The notes: generated by a model not told the origin, from the letters alone. 64,000 nt of DNA from Poa pratensis (GCA_947311845.1 CAMZMU010000080.1:21709233-21773232); one strand, 5' to 3'. Counted from the stretch's first letter, positions 45,216 to 58,292 are shown. Program-made: numbers and translations.

Positions 45216-47243
45216 TTAAGCAAGGATGTCGCACCACCAGAGCTGCTTCTCCAGTGATGCGATGTTGTGGTTGCCAATGAAGTTGAACTGGAGATTAAGG
45301 CCCTCCAATGATGCTGGCATGCTGCCCAAGAAAGGAACACTCTTCTGTGTGACCTTGAGACAGCCGGACAGCGAGAGGACACGGAGTTTGAGTTGCGCAG
45401 CCGATGCCAAGACCGCAACACCATAGTCGCTGACCATGCAGTTTGAAAGATCAAGCTCCGCAAGCTCACAGCAGCTCTCAGAAATGGCAAACAGACTTGC
45501 ATCGGTTATCTTGCTGCAGCTCTCAAGGCTCAGATGTGCAAGCGAACTGCCATGTGCCTTCACCAGAGCAGAAATAGCTGCATCCGTGAGATTCTCGCAA
45601 CCATTCAAATCAACATTTACCAGCCCACTCTCTGAACTCCTGATCAATGGAAGGAGGCCGTTGTCGGTAACTGCACCAAGACCGCTCAAGTCGAGATTCT
45701 CCAAATGAGGACAGATCATGCCAACCACGGCCAAGCTTGCATCTGTGAAGCCCGGGCAGTTCTTAATGGTAAGGGAACGAAGTGACTTGCAAACGGGAAG
45801 CTGTGCAGGTGCGGAGCAGATGTCCTTGATACCAATACACTTGACCAAAGAGAGAGCCTTAAACTTTGGGCTGCAGTTCAGGAGGAAAGCAAGGATGCCC
45901 ATGAGAGTAACCTTGTTGCACTCCTCAATCTGCAAATTCTCCAGAACCTTTGCCGATTCCGCGAAATCCTTGAGAAGAACGTCCGAGATCTGGCTGCACT
46001 TCCTGAGGTAAAGCTGCTTCAAGCTCAAGCAGAACTTGGCAATGGAAACAAGTGCCAGCTCAGTGACTCCCGGGCAGGAGGTGATACTCATACACCTGAG
46101 CTTCTGCAGGCCAAGAGCATTTGCCATCACCCAAAAACCCCTCTCGCCAACGGTAGGGAGGCGAGCAAGGGTGAGGTCGGTGATCGCCTTTCCGTAGTAC
46201 CCGATCACAGCAAGCGAAGCATCAGTGATGTTCAAGCCCTGGAGGCGGACCTTGGCAAGCGAGGCTGTCGCGGAGCAGATGAGACCAGACACACCCTGGT
46301 CACCAACATGTGCACAGTTCTTGATGTTCACTGCCTGCAGCTTCGAGCAGCACCGGCCGATAGCCTTGAGGCCCTCGTTGGCAACACCAGAGCACGCCTC
46401 AATGGTCAGCGTCTTCAAATCCGGGCAGCCCTGAGCAACCGCGATGAGGCCCTTGTCGGTGATGAGCGGGCAGCCAGTGATGTCGAGCTTCTCCAGCGAG
46501 GGGCACCCAGCGGCGATCTCGGCGAGCCCCGCGTCCGTCACCTGCGGCACGTCCCACAGGGCAAGCGAACGGAGCGAGGAGCAGCCGCGAGCGACCGCGG
46601 AGAGGCCGGCGTCGGTGACGCCGCGCGTGGGGTGGCTGCCGCGAACGACGAGGCTCTCGAGGTGGCCGCGGACGGCCGCCAGGGTGAGGGCGACGTCCGT
46701 GGCGCCCTCGCCCTCGAGGCTCCTCTCGGAGCAGGCCGGGAGGTCCTCCTCGTCGTCGCCGGCGACGAACACCTGGTTGAGGTCCGGCACGGCCCGCTTG
46801 ATCTCGGAGGCGCGGATGCCGCCGAGCAGCGCGAGCCAGCGGCGGGAGACGCACGCGGACGCGCCGCGCGCGCGGGCGCCCTGCACGCGGCGCAGGATCT
46901 CGAAGAGGCACGCGTCCGGGAGCGCGTCCAGGGACGGCGCCTCCCTCAGCTTCCGCTTCTTGGCCAGCGCGACCTCCGCCGCGGCCGCCGCGGCGGCGAA
47001 GACGGAGGGGGGCATGGCCGTGACGCGCGCGCGCTTCCGCTGGCGCACGCCGCCGAACAGAGCCGCCGCCGTAGGGTCCAGGACAAGCAGACCACCATCT
47101 ACACGAACAAACAATCACAGATAAGCACACCAAACCAGAAAACTCAACCAAAGAAACAAACTTTCTCCAGATCTCCGCCCAAACACCGTACGAATCACTC
47201 CAAATTCAGGATCTTTACCTCGGTAATCATGGAAGGGAGGCAT
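45216..47243 (-). CDS. EBF1: EIN3-binding F-box protein (EBF1/2 type)
   Basis: Two coding exons on the - strand: a 25-bp first exon 47243-47219 (ATG, donor GTAAAG) and exon 2 47098-45216 (acceptor TGTAG, stop TAA). The join makes M-P-P-F-H-D-Y-R-D-G-G-L-L-V-L-D and gives 635 residues, close to Arabidopsis EBF1. An F-box lies at about 65-105 (L-D-A-L-P-D-A-C-L-F-E-I-L). It is followed by a long chain of cysteine-containing leucine-rich repeats (C-P-x-L-x-x-L and I-T-D-x-G-L/S-L patterns) to the C-terminal C-D-I-L-A. The protein is the substrate receptor of an SCF ubiquitin ligase in the nucleus that binds EIN3/EIL factors and sends them to the proteasome, damping ethylene responses. No upstream in-frame ATG exists, which supports this start. 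The frame is intact and the gene very likely works. Whether it is orthologous to rice EBF1 or EBF2 cannot be told here. Confidence 0.95.
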
Positions 47244-48332
47244 GTCGACGAAGAAATCGAAATCGAGCGAGTGTAGGAACAATTGCGAGTTGGATTGGAT
47301 GAATGAACCCCTATGACAGGGAAAAAATTGGGGGAAGGTGGAGGAATGGGGGAGGAGGTGGGGTGTGGCCGTGTGGTGGTGGGTTGGGGAAGGACGATGC
47401 GGGTAGTGGTTCTTATGTGGATGGTGCGGCGGGGAATCGTCTACTTGCCCAACTTGTCAAGATTTGCTGGGATTCAATGAATCTCTTGGGTTGGGTCAAG
47501 GGGGGAAGGCTGTACACTGTACCGCCGCTGTGATGTGCTGGGCTCTGCGTGCATGCATGCACCTGTTTCTCTACTCTCTTTTTTTCTTTTTTCTTTCCTT
47601 TGAGGTAGTTTCAGGGAGCAACAAAGGTTTCTTTTTTTTTGTTCTTCCTCTAATTAGAACTATGCTATAGAAAACAAGAAAACTTGGAATAATTCGATTT
47701 CTTATCTGTGTGATATAGTTTTGCAAAAGTGATCTTTTGGATATTTGGCAAAAAAAAATGCAGGTCGTCCCCTTGTTTATACGATTTGTTTTGTATGAAA
47801 CATTCACTAACTTAAAGTTTCAGCTATTTTTAAATTAGTGAAACTCTAGTATATCGATATCAATCGAGGATGTAGCAGAAAATTAAGATATATGGATCGA
47901 AGGTGTTGCCTTGGCACTCTATTTCATGAAGTGTGTTTGGTGGGACAAGTTCGGAGGCGCAATGGTATCGTTTCACCGTTGACATCCTTGCGCTCTTGAG
48001 ATTTTTGTCTTTCTTTTCTAGGGTTATGATTGTTTCATTATAAAAGGGGACGAAAAACTTTTCAATCATGTAATAGATCAGTGTGTTGTTGTTGAACTTC
48101 TAATGAATAAGTAGACGCATGACTATGCCAGGGGATGACTTTCTTCCCTCTCGCGTAATTCAATAAAAATGGAGCTGAAGGGGCTTTGACCCCCCCCCCC
48201 CACGTTTTTTCTAAAAAAAGGGACGAAAAACTTGTTCGAATGACAAAGGCCTTCTAACTATCTCCTTTTACCACTTACAATGACAAACTACCTTACTTAA
48301 GCACACATTATACACAATTATACCATACTCTT
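47244..48332 (-). other. EBF leader, promoter region and flank
   Basis: Upstream of the EBF start on the - strand. It has T-rich and GC-rich parts, no clear TATA box, and a run of 12 C at 48190-48201. No other gene seen. Confidence 0.4.
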
Positions 48333-48340
48333 GCGGATTC

Positions 48341-49038
48341 TAGGGATGAAAACGGAGCGGATACGGACGGAACTGAGTGGTGCCACATTTGTTTTCATAA
48401 CTTTTTTGCGGAACTGGAAACGAATACAGAAACCCCGAAAACAAATATTGTCGGAAACTGATAAAGACCGAATACGGTGCAGACACAGAACGGAAAGCAG
48501 ATGTTCGACGAAACCAATAGACCACTTATATAATGTAGGAAAAATCAAGCAAATGAACAAACTTGTCAAGTTTCTACCATGAAATAAAATATAACGAGAC
48601 ATCATGATTTATATAATATAGTGCGCATAAGTCATCAACTTTTACAACATTAAAAATAACTAATATCGTCCCTAACTCTCTAATGCAGTACTGAAATGAC
48701 GAACTCGTAACGACTTGAGAAGGAGATATGCGAGTACATAGGGACAAAAGATGGTCACTTCGACCCTTTTCCTTTTATATTCAAATATTGGGTTCTGTCT
48801 AAATGTTCCAACTGGAATTGTTGTGTCTGCTAGATTCAGAAAGCACCGCGTAGAAAAAAAAGGAGACTTCCGTATTACCGGAAACGGAATTCCGTTTCCG
48901 TGGTCGTTCCGCCGAATACGTTGTTCCGTTTCCGCATAAAAGTTTCCGTTTATGTTCCGCAAAATTCCGTTTCCGTTTCCGTATTTACATTTTGTTTCCG
49001 TTTTGCCGTGGAAAAGTCGCGTTCCGTTTTCATCCCTA
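48341..49038. mobile_element. hAT-type DNA element with 8-bp target duplication
   Basis: GCGGATTC flanks both ends (48333-48340 and 49039-49046). The ends are TAGGGATGAAAACGGA and its inverse. An 8-bp TSD is the hAT mark. Inside are many short GGAAACGGA/TCCGTTTCC-type words near the right end, which look like subterminal binding sites. No transposase is present, so it is non-autonomous (698 bp). Confidence 0.85.
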
Positions 49039-49238
49039 GCGGATTCAACGTTAGACGACTAAGCAGACGAGTGTGGCTTAGTTAGGATAAACGCCTAGAT
49101 CTAAATTCATGTACCGTGGTTGATAAGAGAGTCTTATTAAGAGAAGACAATGGTGTTTTTTATATTCTCTCCTCCAACTCATCAATTATACGAAGTATTC
49201 CCTCCGTTCCATAATATAAGATGTTTTAGTCTTTTTTT

Positions 49239-49262
49239 CACATGCACATGCACATGCACATG
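49239..49262 (+). repeat. Microsatellite (CACATG)4
   Basis: Four uninterrupted hexamer copies inside the left part of the Stowaway MITE. Confidence 0.9.
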
Positions 49263-49304
49263 CACACACATGTATCTAGACATATTTAAGTGCATGTGTC
49301 CATT

Positions 49305-49576
49305 TTTTTTTTGTGAAACACAGTACAATGCAGACGCTCACATACACGCGCACACACTCACCCCTATGAACGCACACACGCACACCCTACCCCTATGAGC
49401 ACCTCTGAAAGACTGAGCCGGCGATCGGGTCTTGAGATTGACGAAGTCACCACAGGTGCCTCGCTGTCGACGGGAACGTCGCCTCCCACTGAAGAATATT
49501 CCGACTAAATGAGAAACACCAATGTCAAATCTAGGATTTGCACTGTGGTGGGGTAGGGGTACAACCACCCTCCTAA
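49305..49576 (-). mobile_element. Au SINE
   Basis: The reverse strand starts GAGGGTGGTTGTACCCC and contains AGTGGGAGGCGACGTTCC, GGTGACTTCGTCAATCTCAA and GGTGCTCATAGGGGTAGGGT, which are the landmarks of the grass Au SINE. It ends in an A run (T run at 49303-49312). TGTCCATT flanks it (49297-49304 and 49577-49584). It is tRNA-derived and was transcribed by RNA polymerase III from an internal promoter. Confidence 0.85.
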
Positions 49577-49646
49577 TGTCCATTCTTTTTAGTATGAATC
49601 TAGACATGCATGTGTAACAGTAAAACATCTTAAAACGGAGGGAGTA

Positions 49647-50959
49647 TATTCTATCGTGGCAACCCTTTTCTTTTCACAAATAAGTTCCATCCGGCATATC
49701 CACAGGCCGGCACAGGTCCAGTCCAGTCCATCATGGACTGTCCATGCATGTACCGGCGGCGCCGCGCGCCGGCCATCCACCCGTCGAACCGATAGAGAGA
49801 TTCGTGCACCCACCCACCCATCCACGTACAACACGCACCGCGCCCGCGTGTTCCGTGTGTGCACCGAACCTGGGCGCCCTAGCTTTCCGTTTAGATTAAT
49901 CAACCACTATCACCGGGTGCATGCATCGCATGCATGTAGCCAGCCAACGGACCTTTTCTTCTCTTCGATCTCTTATCTAATCTTCTCGCCGATCCGTCCA
50001 CTCACTGGCTTTTGTTTTCGTTTCTTCTCTAGTCTAGCTGCTAATCCGCTGGACCCATCATTAGCTAGCCAAACCCTGCTACATACTGCTGCTCTACGGA
50101 GACATTCTTATCTTAATTGATAGTACGTCTACTGATCATCCACGCGGTTTTGGCACGGCCTAACTTGATTAGTTTTCTTGTCATTAACAAAGCCTTGTTT
50201 CCCTGTTAGGACGTCTTTAACAAAAACACTGCACGATCGCATTTCCCTGACCCCGCGTCGGTCGGGCGGAATCCCTAATTGCCACCGCCCCCCAACGCCT
50301 TCCCCCTCGTCTCCAGGGACGGAGCCAGGAATTGAAGTTGGAGGGGGCGAGAAGTAGGAGCATCAAAATCTTAGAGAAAATAGTCACTTCTTACTAATTT
50401 TTGAAGGCACAAACTAATATACTTATGATTTTGAGAGATGGGCTAAGAACTATTACGAGTTTACGACACGATGAAAAATCGAGATTAGCAAGACAAGTAA
50501 ACTACCTTTCTGTCTTCCCTCTCATGCTGACGGCTGCGGCCGGCCGGCCGTGCACACACAGGCTGTGGATTGCCGCCCCCCTTCTCAGTTCCTTATCTCG
50601 ATTGGAATCCTCAATTCCCAGGCGACAACGGCACGCAGGCGACGATCCGCGGAGACAAAACGGCGGTAGAAGGAGGAGACGATCCGATCTGCCGTATTAG
50701 TTTTTGTTTTTGAGCAAATGCCGTATTAGTTTAGGATCGCAATTTCCTGGTCTCTTGTTGCTGATTCCAAATGGGCTACGAGTTGACACGTTTGGGCCCA
50801 ATAGTGCTAGTTATTGGTTATTGTGCTAATCTATTTGCTGGACTGGGCCTAGATATCATGGCAGATGGCTTGGAAGGACTTGCGTGGGAAAGCGTTGACG
50901 TGAATTCTACACGGATAGGGGGGGTGAACTTATTCCTGGGCGAGAGAAATTAGCGATCC
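49647..50959. other. No gene seen; mixed repeat remnants
   Basis: 49660-50120 has a long shadow frame without a domain. 50318-50345 reads AGGGACGGAGCCAGGAATTG, a word common at the edge of grass transposon remnants. No gene recognised. Confidence 0.4.
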
Positions 50960-52165
50960 ACCTAATCTCTATCGTGGCGCGACACGATCCTTAGGGGGAT
51001 CTCGCCCCCGCTCGTCCCCCCTTCCCTCCGTCCCTGCTCGTCTCCCTCGCTGCAAAACCTGCTCGGTCGACGGTGGCAGCGGGGTTTCCTTCTCGCGCGG
51101 CGGTTCTTCCTGCGGGGAGCTCTCCGGTTGCTGCGCGTAGCCCTGGATGGCGCGGTAATGGCGGCGGAGATTGGGAGCCGGGGCGGCGGCCTCGGGAGCT
51201 GGTGGCGTTCCTCCCATGGCAGATGGCGGCTCGGGCCGTCCCGTAGGTGCGTGGGGGCTGCTGGCTTGGATAAAATATAACGGTTTGGCTCCAACTCTTC
51301 TTGCGCCAAATCGCCGTTCAACTGGTTGTCGGCCTCCTCGATTAGGCTGCCGATGTATTCCGGTATTATCCGTCGGAAATCTACGTGGATTGCGCATGGC
51401 GCTCATGGATATCTGCATCGGAAAGGGTCCGGTCATGTGTGCCCATATTATCAGCTAGTGCGGCTCGATGTCTTGTCGGTATCATAGGACATGTCTAAAT
51501 GTAGACTCCCATGGCATTGGCAGAGGTGGAGAAATTAATTCATGAGGGCTCCGATTGAAGAAATTGAAGTAGTGGCGAAGGGGTGTATTGGATGCTATGA
51601 AGACTATGTTGCACAAGTTGTTGTACGGATTTGGCTCGCGGGCATTGTTCCTATCCATTTCGGACATGGTACCTGTGTGTCTGGTGTTTGGTGACTTGCA
51701 GCAGCGGTCTCGGCAAACGGGGGCGGCAACACTGGAGGACTTCATTTTTTGTGGTGCAACTCGAGTACCGAGTCTTGATTTTCAGGGTGAAAATCTAATG
51801 TATGGCCTTTATTGGTTGTACCTGGCAATGACCTTGTTGAAGATATTGTTTTGAGAACTTGGACTTTCTCTAGGGTGAAAATCTAAGCTTTCTGATCAGG
51901 ACATGACAACGCTTGTTCATTATTCCCTTATTGTAGGCGTTTATGCTTTTTGGATAAATCTTTTTCGTAGTCCGGGGAATGTCTTTAGTGCTGGTTAGAG
52001 TGCTGATGCGAGTAATTGATCACCATGGTGGGTCTTTTTCCTCTTTTCTTTATTTTCTTTTTTGACCGTGTGCATTTTTTATATTTTCGAAAATCATATT
52101 GGTACTGAGGATGAATATAATTGGTATAGTTGTAATATTAATATATTCTCTTTATATATAAAAAC
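50960..52165 (+). mobile_element. Possible degenerate retroposon
   Basis: A GC-rich head (50990-51260), a middle with broken LINE-like frames on the + strand and a T/A-rich tail ending ATATATAAAAACAC. It is similar in layout to the elements at 6788 and 33763. No target duplication was found, so this is a weak call. Confidence 0.3.
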
Positions 52166-55100
52166 ACTGATGATCCAGAAAACGAAATCGCTGCAGGGAT
52201 GTTGGTCGGGGCTGGCAAACCTTCAGTATTTCTTTTAGGTTTGTAAAATAAACTAGTAAACGTGCACGTGCAATGCACGTCTCTACAATGACTCCACAAC
52301 ATTTACTCCATGGTCAAATTTTCATTCTAATGTGCTGAGATACACCGTTTCATTTCTTCTAGATAGTCTAGCACCATATCATGTCGTATCCCTAATTCGT
52401 GACTCGTGTGTTTTTAAGTTTTAGTTTTTATTAATCATTATGTCCGCATGTATCCAAATTTCACAAGAAAATACATATTGCCTCACCTATATAATATGCT
52501 ATCCAAATACACACTTTTCCTATGTAATATGATGCCCCAAATAATTACAGTCTTTTGTAACATTGCAAGTATTCATTATGCAATACGTCATACTTGTAGC
52601 CTATTTTAAGCACTGGAAAGAGGTTTGCATCTGCAGGACTATATTTGTTCTCGTTGCAGTATTTATTAGGTTCGGTGGTATCCTTGCACCACACCAGATA
52701 ACTATATTCTGGAACACGACAATGTAAGACGTCATCACACAAGGTAAAATGAGCTTAATCGAATAACAGAACAACATTGTTATATAAACTTGTTTACAAA
52801 ATACTTGTTTGCCACACATTCTAATCATTTGGGCAAGTTCAACAATGATAAATTTTGTAAGATATTATCTATCACCCAATGGATTCAAGCTTCTGATATT
52901 TTACATGCCAATCCAGTTGATTGTTACAGTAAAATGATGGCCAAAAATCACAATATATTAACAAAAGAACAAACCCACAGGCCACTACCCAGCACTAAGA
53001 GCAATGGTTGAAGCAGATAGCTTGATTATTGGCTCTTCTAAACTTGTCTTATCATTCCATTGGTATATAAAAAGGAAAGTCATTAATCCTCCACTTACTA
53101 TAAAAATAAAGAACGTTAACATCTGCTATACATTCCTCCACAATTGTAGCACCTACGTTATCATCCATGCCCTGCCAGGAGCCTTCTTTGGTTGGCAACT
53201 CTACATGGGGTGCTTCCCGAAACTTCGGACGATCTGATTTTGATACCCCCATCCAGGTCTGCCGATTCATATATATAATCTTTGTACACAATCGTAACAG
53301 ATTGTCAAGAGTTGTAACCAACATTACAATCATAATTCATTATTTAATTCTGGATACTGTGCGGAAATTGTTACCTACTACCTTCTACTGCAGCTGCAAG
53401 AACATGAGTATAAAGCTTCATCTATTTTGAACAAATGGACTGGACAGCTTATTTTACTATGCTCAAGCAATGAAAATAAGAGCACACGTGAAGGAAATAC
53501 TTTTCAAGTTTTTCATTTCTGGTATTACACTAAACTTAGCTCTTTCACATCTAGAGATGAACATATTATGAGATCGCTTATCACAACCATTGTATTTAGA
53601 GACACTGATTGAGATTTACACAAAAGGGTAGCAACTTGACACTTTATAGTAGCCATTTTAAAATATGATATTAGAAAAGCAATCCAAATCATAATGACAT
53701 GGATAGCAGGTGAAAGACTCTCAACTTGCCTTCACTGCCTTTAACATGACTTGTGCATTAGCCAAAAACATTTCCTACCTAAATCGCCAAACCAACTGTT
53801 GCTATGAGGCCTTCATCCATATTAACCTGCACTGAAGCAAAACACATTAGAAGATTCAGATGTATCTGAAAATAAGAATTCCATAGCAATTAGGATCAAC
53901 AATCAGGCTACAGGACACTACACTATAATAACACATTATCAGTTAATTATGGAAATCGAGGTAGTCTCAACAGTGAGGTTTCTAAACAACAACTGCGAGA
54001 AGCACTGTATTATTACTAATGAAATGCAACAACGAAACACAATGAAGTGCCTAAAATTGAGAATGCCGAAGGAAATCAAGCTCTCGGCAAGGTTATGCAC
54101 ATGGTAAGCTCTTACTCTCTCCACCACACCATTCTTGGAGCTCAACTCTTAAAGGAACAAGCTGCAGGACACGGCTGAAACAACCATGTCGCAACAGGTC
54201 GAGCATGCTCCGGCAGCCCGTCATGCGGTTCGAATCAACCACTGTGGTCAGCGGACGCACCATGGTCGGTGGCCACCGGCTCCTCGCTCATCCACCGCGT
54301 CCAGGCAGGTAACCAACATCCATGGGAACGTGGCCTCCTTCCCAAGCTGACATGCACGATTCTGAATCACAGAGAATAAAGTACCTTCGTGCAGCAAATT
54401 GATTTGGGTTGGAGGTTGCTGAAATCGCCGCACCGCGTCTACAACAGAGCGTCAGCGGGAGAGCGGACGCGACGCTCGTGCTGGCGGCGCGCTCGGAAGC
54501 GGCGGAACGGTCAGAGGTGTTGGAGCGGGAGATGCACAACGCGGCGTTCCGGGGGGCGGCGGCACGGTCAGAGGCGGCGGGGCGAGAGGCGCTTCGCTAC
54601 GCACCGGGACGGAGGCCATCAGAGAGACGCAGCGGGCCAGCGAGCCGAGCTAATGGGAGAGGACGGCAGGGGTGCGGGTCAGGCTTGTCGCGTGGGGAGG
54701 CGGCGGCGGGGCAGGGGGTGTAGCATGAAGAGGAGGCGACGGCACAGGGTGTGGCATGGAGAGGAGGCGGCGGGTCAGGTCCTCAGGGGATGAGGGGAAT
54801 GGCCTCGATGTAGATTGTGGGATGCGGTAGTTTTCTCCTGCCGATGAAACTTTCGTCCGCTTGGCCATGGTCCGCCGATACTAATTGCTACATGCACCCG
54901 AGATCAATTCAGTCCGTTAGATCTAAATAGTCGGGATAATCTGATGGTACAATTTAGGCTGTGTACACAACGCGGGGTACCTGTAGCCTAACTCAAGTTT
55001 GCTTGTTTATTAGTAGTGGAGATGCATAGTATTTCGTTGTAAACCGTACGCATGCTTGCTGGCGGGGCCACACGTAGGTGAAACGGGTTTTCACTTTCAC

Positions 55101-55492
55101 CTATCGTGTGTTTTCAGGCCTTGTGTCCTCTACCCAAAGTATGCTTTTTTTTTCTAAAAGAAAGACATGTTCTAGCTACCAATCCACCATGGGCCGGTGA
55201 TGATGTTCATGCATGTTCCGATTTCTCTGACCCGCAGCTCGATCAATAATGTGTGCTATCCTAGCTAGCTACGACATCAGCTTACTTAATTAGCGAGGTT
55301 TGGTGCAATGCACCGTACCTAATGTGGTTTTAAATCTAAAATAGTAGATTTATATGATATAATCACTTCATCCTAAAATTGAAAACGTGTTTTATTTTGC
55401 ATGGCTTTTAATGCAAGACTTTGACCAAGACTGGAATGTATAAATAGTAGTATCGTTGCAATTATTTTGAAAATTATTTCATTCATTTATCC
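52166..55492. other. No confident gene; AT-rich with a GC-rich island at 54240-54870
   Basis: AT-rich DNA. A word with GTGCACGTGCAATGCACG (52261-52278) marks a grass repeat edge. A GC-rich island at 54409-54868 holds shadow frames. On the - strand an ATG at 54868 opens about 70 proline-rich codons, which could be a first exon of an unrecognised - strand gene, but no downstream exon is convincing. Confidence 0.35.
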
Positions 55493-55495
55493 TTA

Positions 55496-55768
55496 GACTA
55501 GTCACAATGTGGAGTATCATATATTAGTATCATACACATGATACTAGTCTATGTTACTACCTTCACAATGGATAGTAACATATGTGTGGTATCATATAAC
55601 AGTGCATTTATTAGGTTGTAGACTCATCTTGCATTGGAACCCGTTATGTTACAGTATCTACCTATGATACCACTATCAGCTCTCTCATCATTAATTACAG
55701 TGACACATCAGCTTTTTACCAACATGGCATGCATGATACCACCTATGATACCCCCATTGTGGCTAGTC
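55496..55768. mobile_element. Tourist-like MITE (TTA target duplication)
   Basis: Starts GACTAGTCACAATG and ends CATTGTGGCTAGTC, with TTA on both sides (55493-55495 and 55769-55771), as for PIF/Harbinger-derived MITEs. 273 bp. Confidence 0.85.
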
Positions 55769-55771
55769 TTA

Positions 55772-56159
55772 TATGATATAAGTATAGTCATGGTCAAAAT
55801 TCTAAATTGTTGATTAGTGGGAGCAAAAATCAACGAGAACTTCCATTTTGGGACCGATGTCATCCCAATCCGGCCTATAGGTTTCCTATTCTAACATTTT
55901 TCCTATTTTATGAATCAAAGAAGCCTATAAAGTTACTCTGAATCAAAGAAGCTCTTAGAGAAAAATGGATCGATGAGAGGCCACCTCAGAGCTTCATGTG
56001 CCCTTGGGCCTTGGGGCTTGGAGATGCTCCTAACCGGCCTGGAGACCTAAACGCGGCGGAGGTGATACCATCAGTTTCGCTGGCCAGCACTAGGTAATAA
56101 GTACAAATGCATGAGGTGTTCATATATACTGAAGGTGACTTGCTACAAGTAGTCCAGTA
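55772..56159. other. No gene seen
   Basis: Contains a repeated word GAATCAAAGAAGC at 55912 and 55941. No gene recognised. Confidence 0.4.
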
Positions 56160-56962
56160 CTAGGCTGGATCTCTGCCTCCTCTCGTCGCTCCGGCGGCGG
56201 GAGGAGGTGGGATCTGGTTCCTCGTCTCCTGGCTTGTAGTTAGGGTAGGTTTAGTCCCCGGCGGCGCTGAGAGGACGGCTCGGTGGCCGTGTTGGGTAAA
56301 TAAGGTACGGCTCTCTCCTTCCCTCGGTGTGGCCTCCGGCGGCGCTGAAGTGAGAGCGGTGGTGTGGTGCCTCGTCGCTGCGGCGAGAGGATCTTTGTCC
56401 CGCCGATCCGTCTGGATTGTGCGGTTTTCTGTCCGGTTCACCTTCTGCTCCTGTGCTCCGGCCTGCCGTGGTGGCGAGGGGAGCTGGTGGTGCTGGAGGG
56501 TGTCTCCGTTTTGGTGCTGGTGGTTCTGGGCTTCTTCTCCTGCGGCGAGTCGACTCCGGCCGGCCATGGTGGCTTGGGGAGTGGCGCTTGGAGAGGATGG
56601 CTCGTGGCGGCTGGTCTGGGTGATGTCTCCGTCGGCTGGAAGGATGGTGGTGCGGTGGAGGTGGTGCTGGGACCGTGTTCGTTCATCGTGTCAAGTTGTC
56701 GTCGCGGGGCGGCGGCCGAGCTTTGCGGTCTTCTTCGACATGGAGTGGCGCTTCCTCCACGGCGGCTCGTGGTACGGCGACGGCGGCGTCGGCTAGGCGT
56801 TTTGGCTAGCGGAGGGTCTGATCGCGTTCTTTCCTGGGTGCTCAGGGTGCTTTGTGCAGTTTTGCAGGGGTCCGTTTGTAATTTCTGGTTCTTGTTGGGC
56901 TTGCTTGTAATCTGTACCGAGTTCTCTGTTTATATGAATCAGATCCTGTTCAAAAAAAAAAA
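56160..56962 (+). mobile_element. Possible retroposon with poly(A) tail
   Basis: A GC-rich body with long shadow frames on both strands, then a 3' end TTTATATGAATCAGATCC and an A run at 56952-56962. The layout is that of the GC-rich LINE-like elements in this window. No target duplication was found. Confidence 0.35.
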
Positions 56963-57957
56963 TAATGAAAAACCAGTGCGGCTAGTATATTGAGCCCTTG
57001 TTCATCGACGATTCCGAAGTCGCTCCACGGAGCAATTTTCTTCGGAGATTCATTCGATAAGGCCGCATCTTTGGACGCGGTGTAGCTGTTTTAATTTGTC
57101 GACGTGTTGTCGTCTGTGACATGGAAGATCCATTGTATCTGAGCTCCGCAGCTCTCCGGGCTCCGGCCGGTGCCCTTAAATAACAACGCTGCTAGACTAA
57201 TTACTTGGTTTGACAATTTGTCCCTGATCGACCATGCGTGTCGTCATTACCGTTGGTTTCACAAACTTAAGCACATATGCGCCCGTCGATTCAAAATATT
57301 CCAAGGAAAATTAATCACAAACTTCCATGTTGGTTCATGCCTAAGAAACTGCTGAAAACATGCAGAAAAGAAAGAGACCTGAACAAAATTTTCAACTCTT
57401 CGATTCATCTTTCGTTGAACTGAACAGCTTTGGACCCAGACGTCTTAATCTACGTACGTATACCCTGCTTTGCATCGGGGAGCACTCGATCATGACCAAG
57501 TAAGAACGGAGGGCAACTTGGTCTTCGTTCTAAACAATGAAATGCGTGAGCTGTTTCTCAATCTAAGCTCTCGCAAGCTGCTAGAGAAATACTCCACTAC
57601 TGATTGCAGTTGCAGCTGGTATATGGGGCTGCCCAGAAAGGCAATTTAAAATCTCCTTTTGCGTAGAAAATGGTTACTAGAAGCTTCATCTCCTTGGTCT
57701 GTACGTAGTCTCCTTAGTTGGGCTGTCCGGGTGATCTGAACCCAAGCATATGGATCGATCTGCATTTCACTACTCCACAATACTTTAGTACGACCAGGGG
57801 AGCCGCTGTATGAGACTAGTAGCCTAGTACGACTTCATAATACACTGACGGCGTGCTTGATATTTTTAATGTCGTTCCCTCTGTCTTGAAAGACAAAGAA
57901 ACTTGTGTGAGAAGGTATCTTTGGTGAAATATATATGAATGATATAGTAGATTGCCA
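56963..57957. other. No confident gene; partial relative of the downstream duplicated sequence
   Basis: 57470-57740 shows diverged copies of words found at 59130-59350, such as CAGAAAGGCAA and TTCATCTCCTTGG. It may be an older third copy of that unit. No gene recognised. Confidence 0.35.
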
Positions 57958-58229
57958 TCATCGCAAAGGGTGGGCAACTTGCAGGTCGATCTTGATTCTC
58001 TCTTGGCCTTTCTTGGACCATGCGTGCAAGATTGACCTGTTAATTCATCAGGTTTCCTTGGGGAGATGAATCCGCGGTTAGATTCCTGATGCACGGCCGA
58101 TCGAGGAACCACTTGATCCGTGTACGCCAAACATCGAGCCCTTATATTAGCTGTATATACCTCGACCTCAGCTCTGGAATAATGCAAGCTGGCCAGAGAA
58201 AACCCGCAAACAGTTGCTAACAAAACCAT
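57819..58229 (-). CDS. Unrecognised open frame in duplicated unit 1
   Basis: An ATG at 58229 opens 136 codons. The first about 20 residues are hydrophobic (M-V-L-L-A-T-V-C-G-F-S-L-A-S-L) and could be a signal peptide. The rest is basic and has no known domain. The matching part of unit 2 (59929 downward) keeps the ATG and first residues, then shifts frame and stops. This argues against a conserved protein, although unit 1 could be the surviving copy. Confidence 0.2.
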
Positions 58230-58292
58230 AATGAAGTACCAGAATCTCTAGCAAGCTGCAGCTAGTACTTGCGTGGGTGTACACTCTTTTTA

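Larger units (their letters stand above)
49198..49644. mobile_element. Stowaway-type MITE split by a SINE
   Basis: The left arm starts TTCCCTCCGTTCCATAATAT after a TA at 49196-49197. The right arm ends AAAACGGAGGGAG before TA at 49645-49646. Without the SINE the element would be about 170 bp, a usual Stowaway size. Confidence 0.75.

Noticed and set aside
46308..47276. A 322-codon open frame on the + strand opposite the EBF gene
   Set aside because: It is the antisense of a GC-rich exon with strong EBF coding evidence and has no domain of its own.
54409..54868. GC-rich island as a gene
   Set aside because: Alanine/arginine-rich shadow frames in several phases and no matching downstream exons. 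The evidence is not enough to call a gene.
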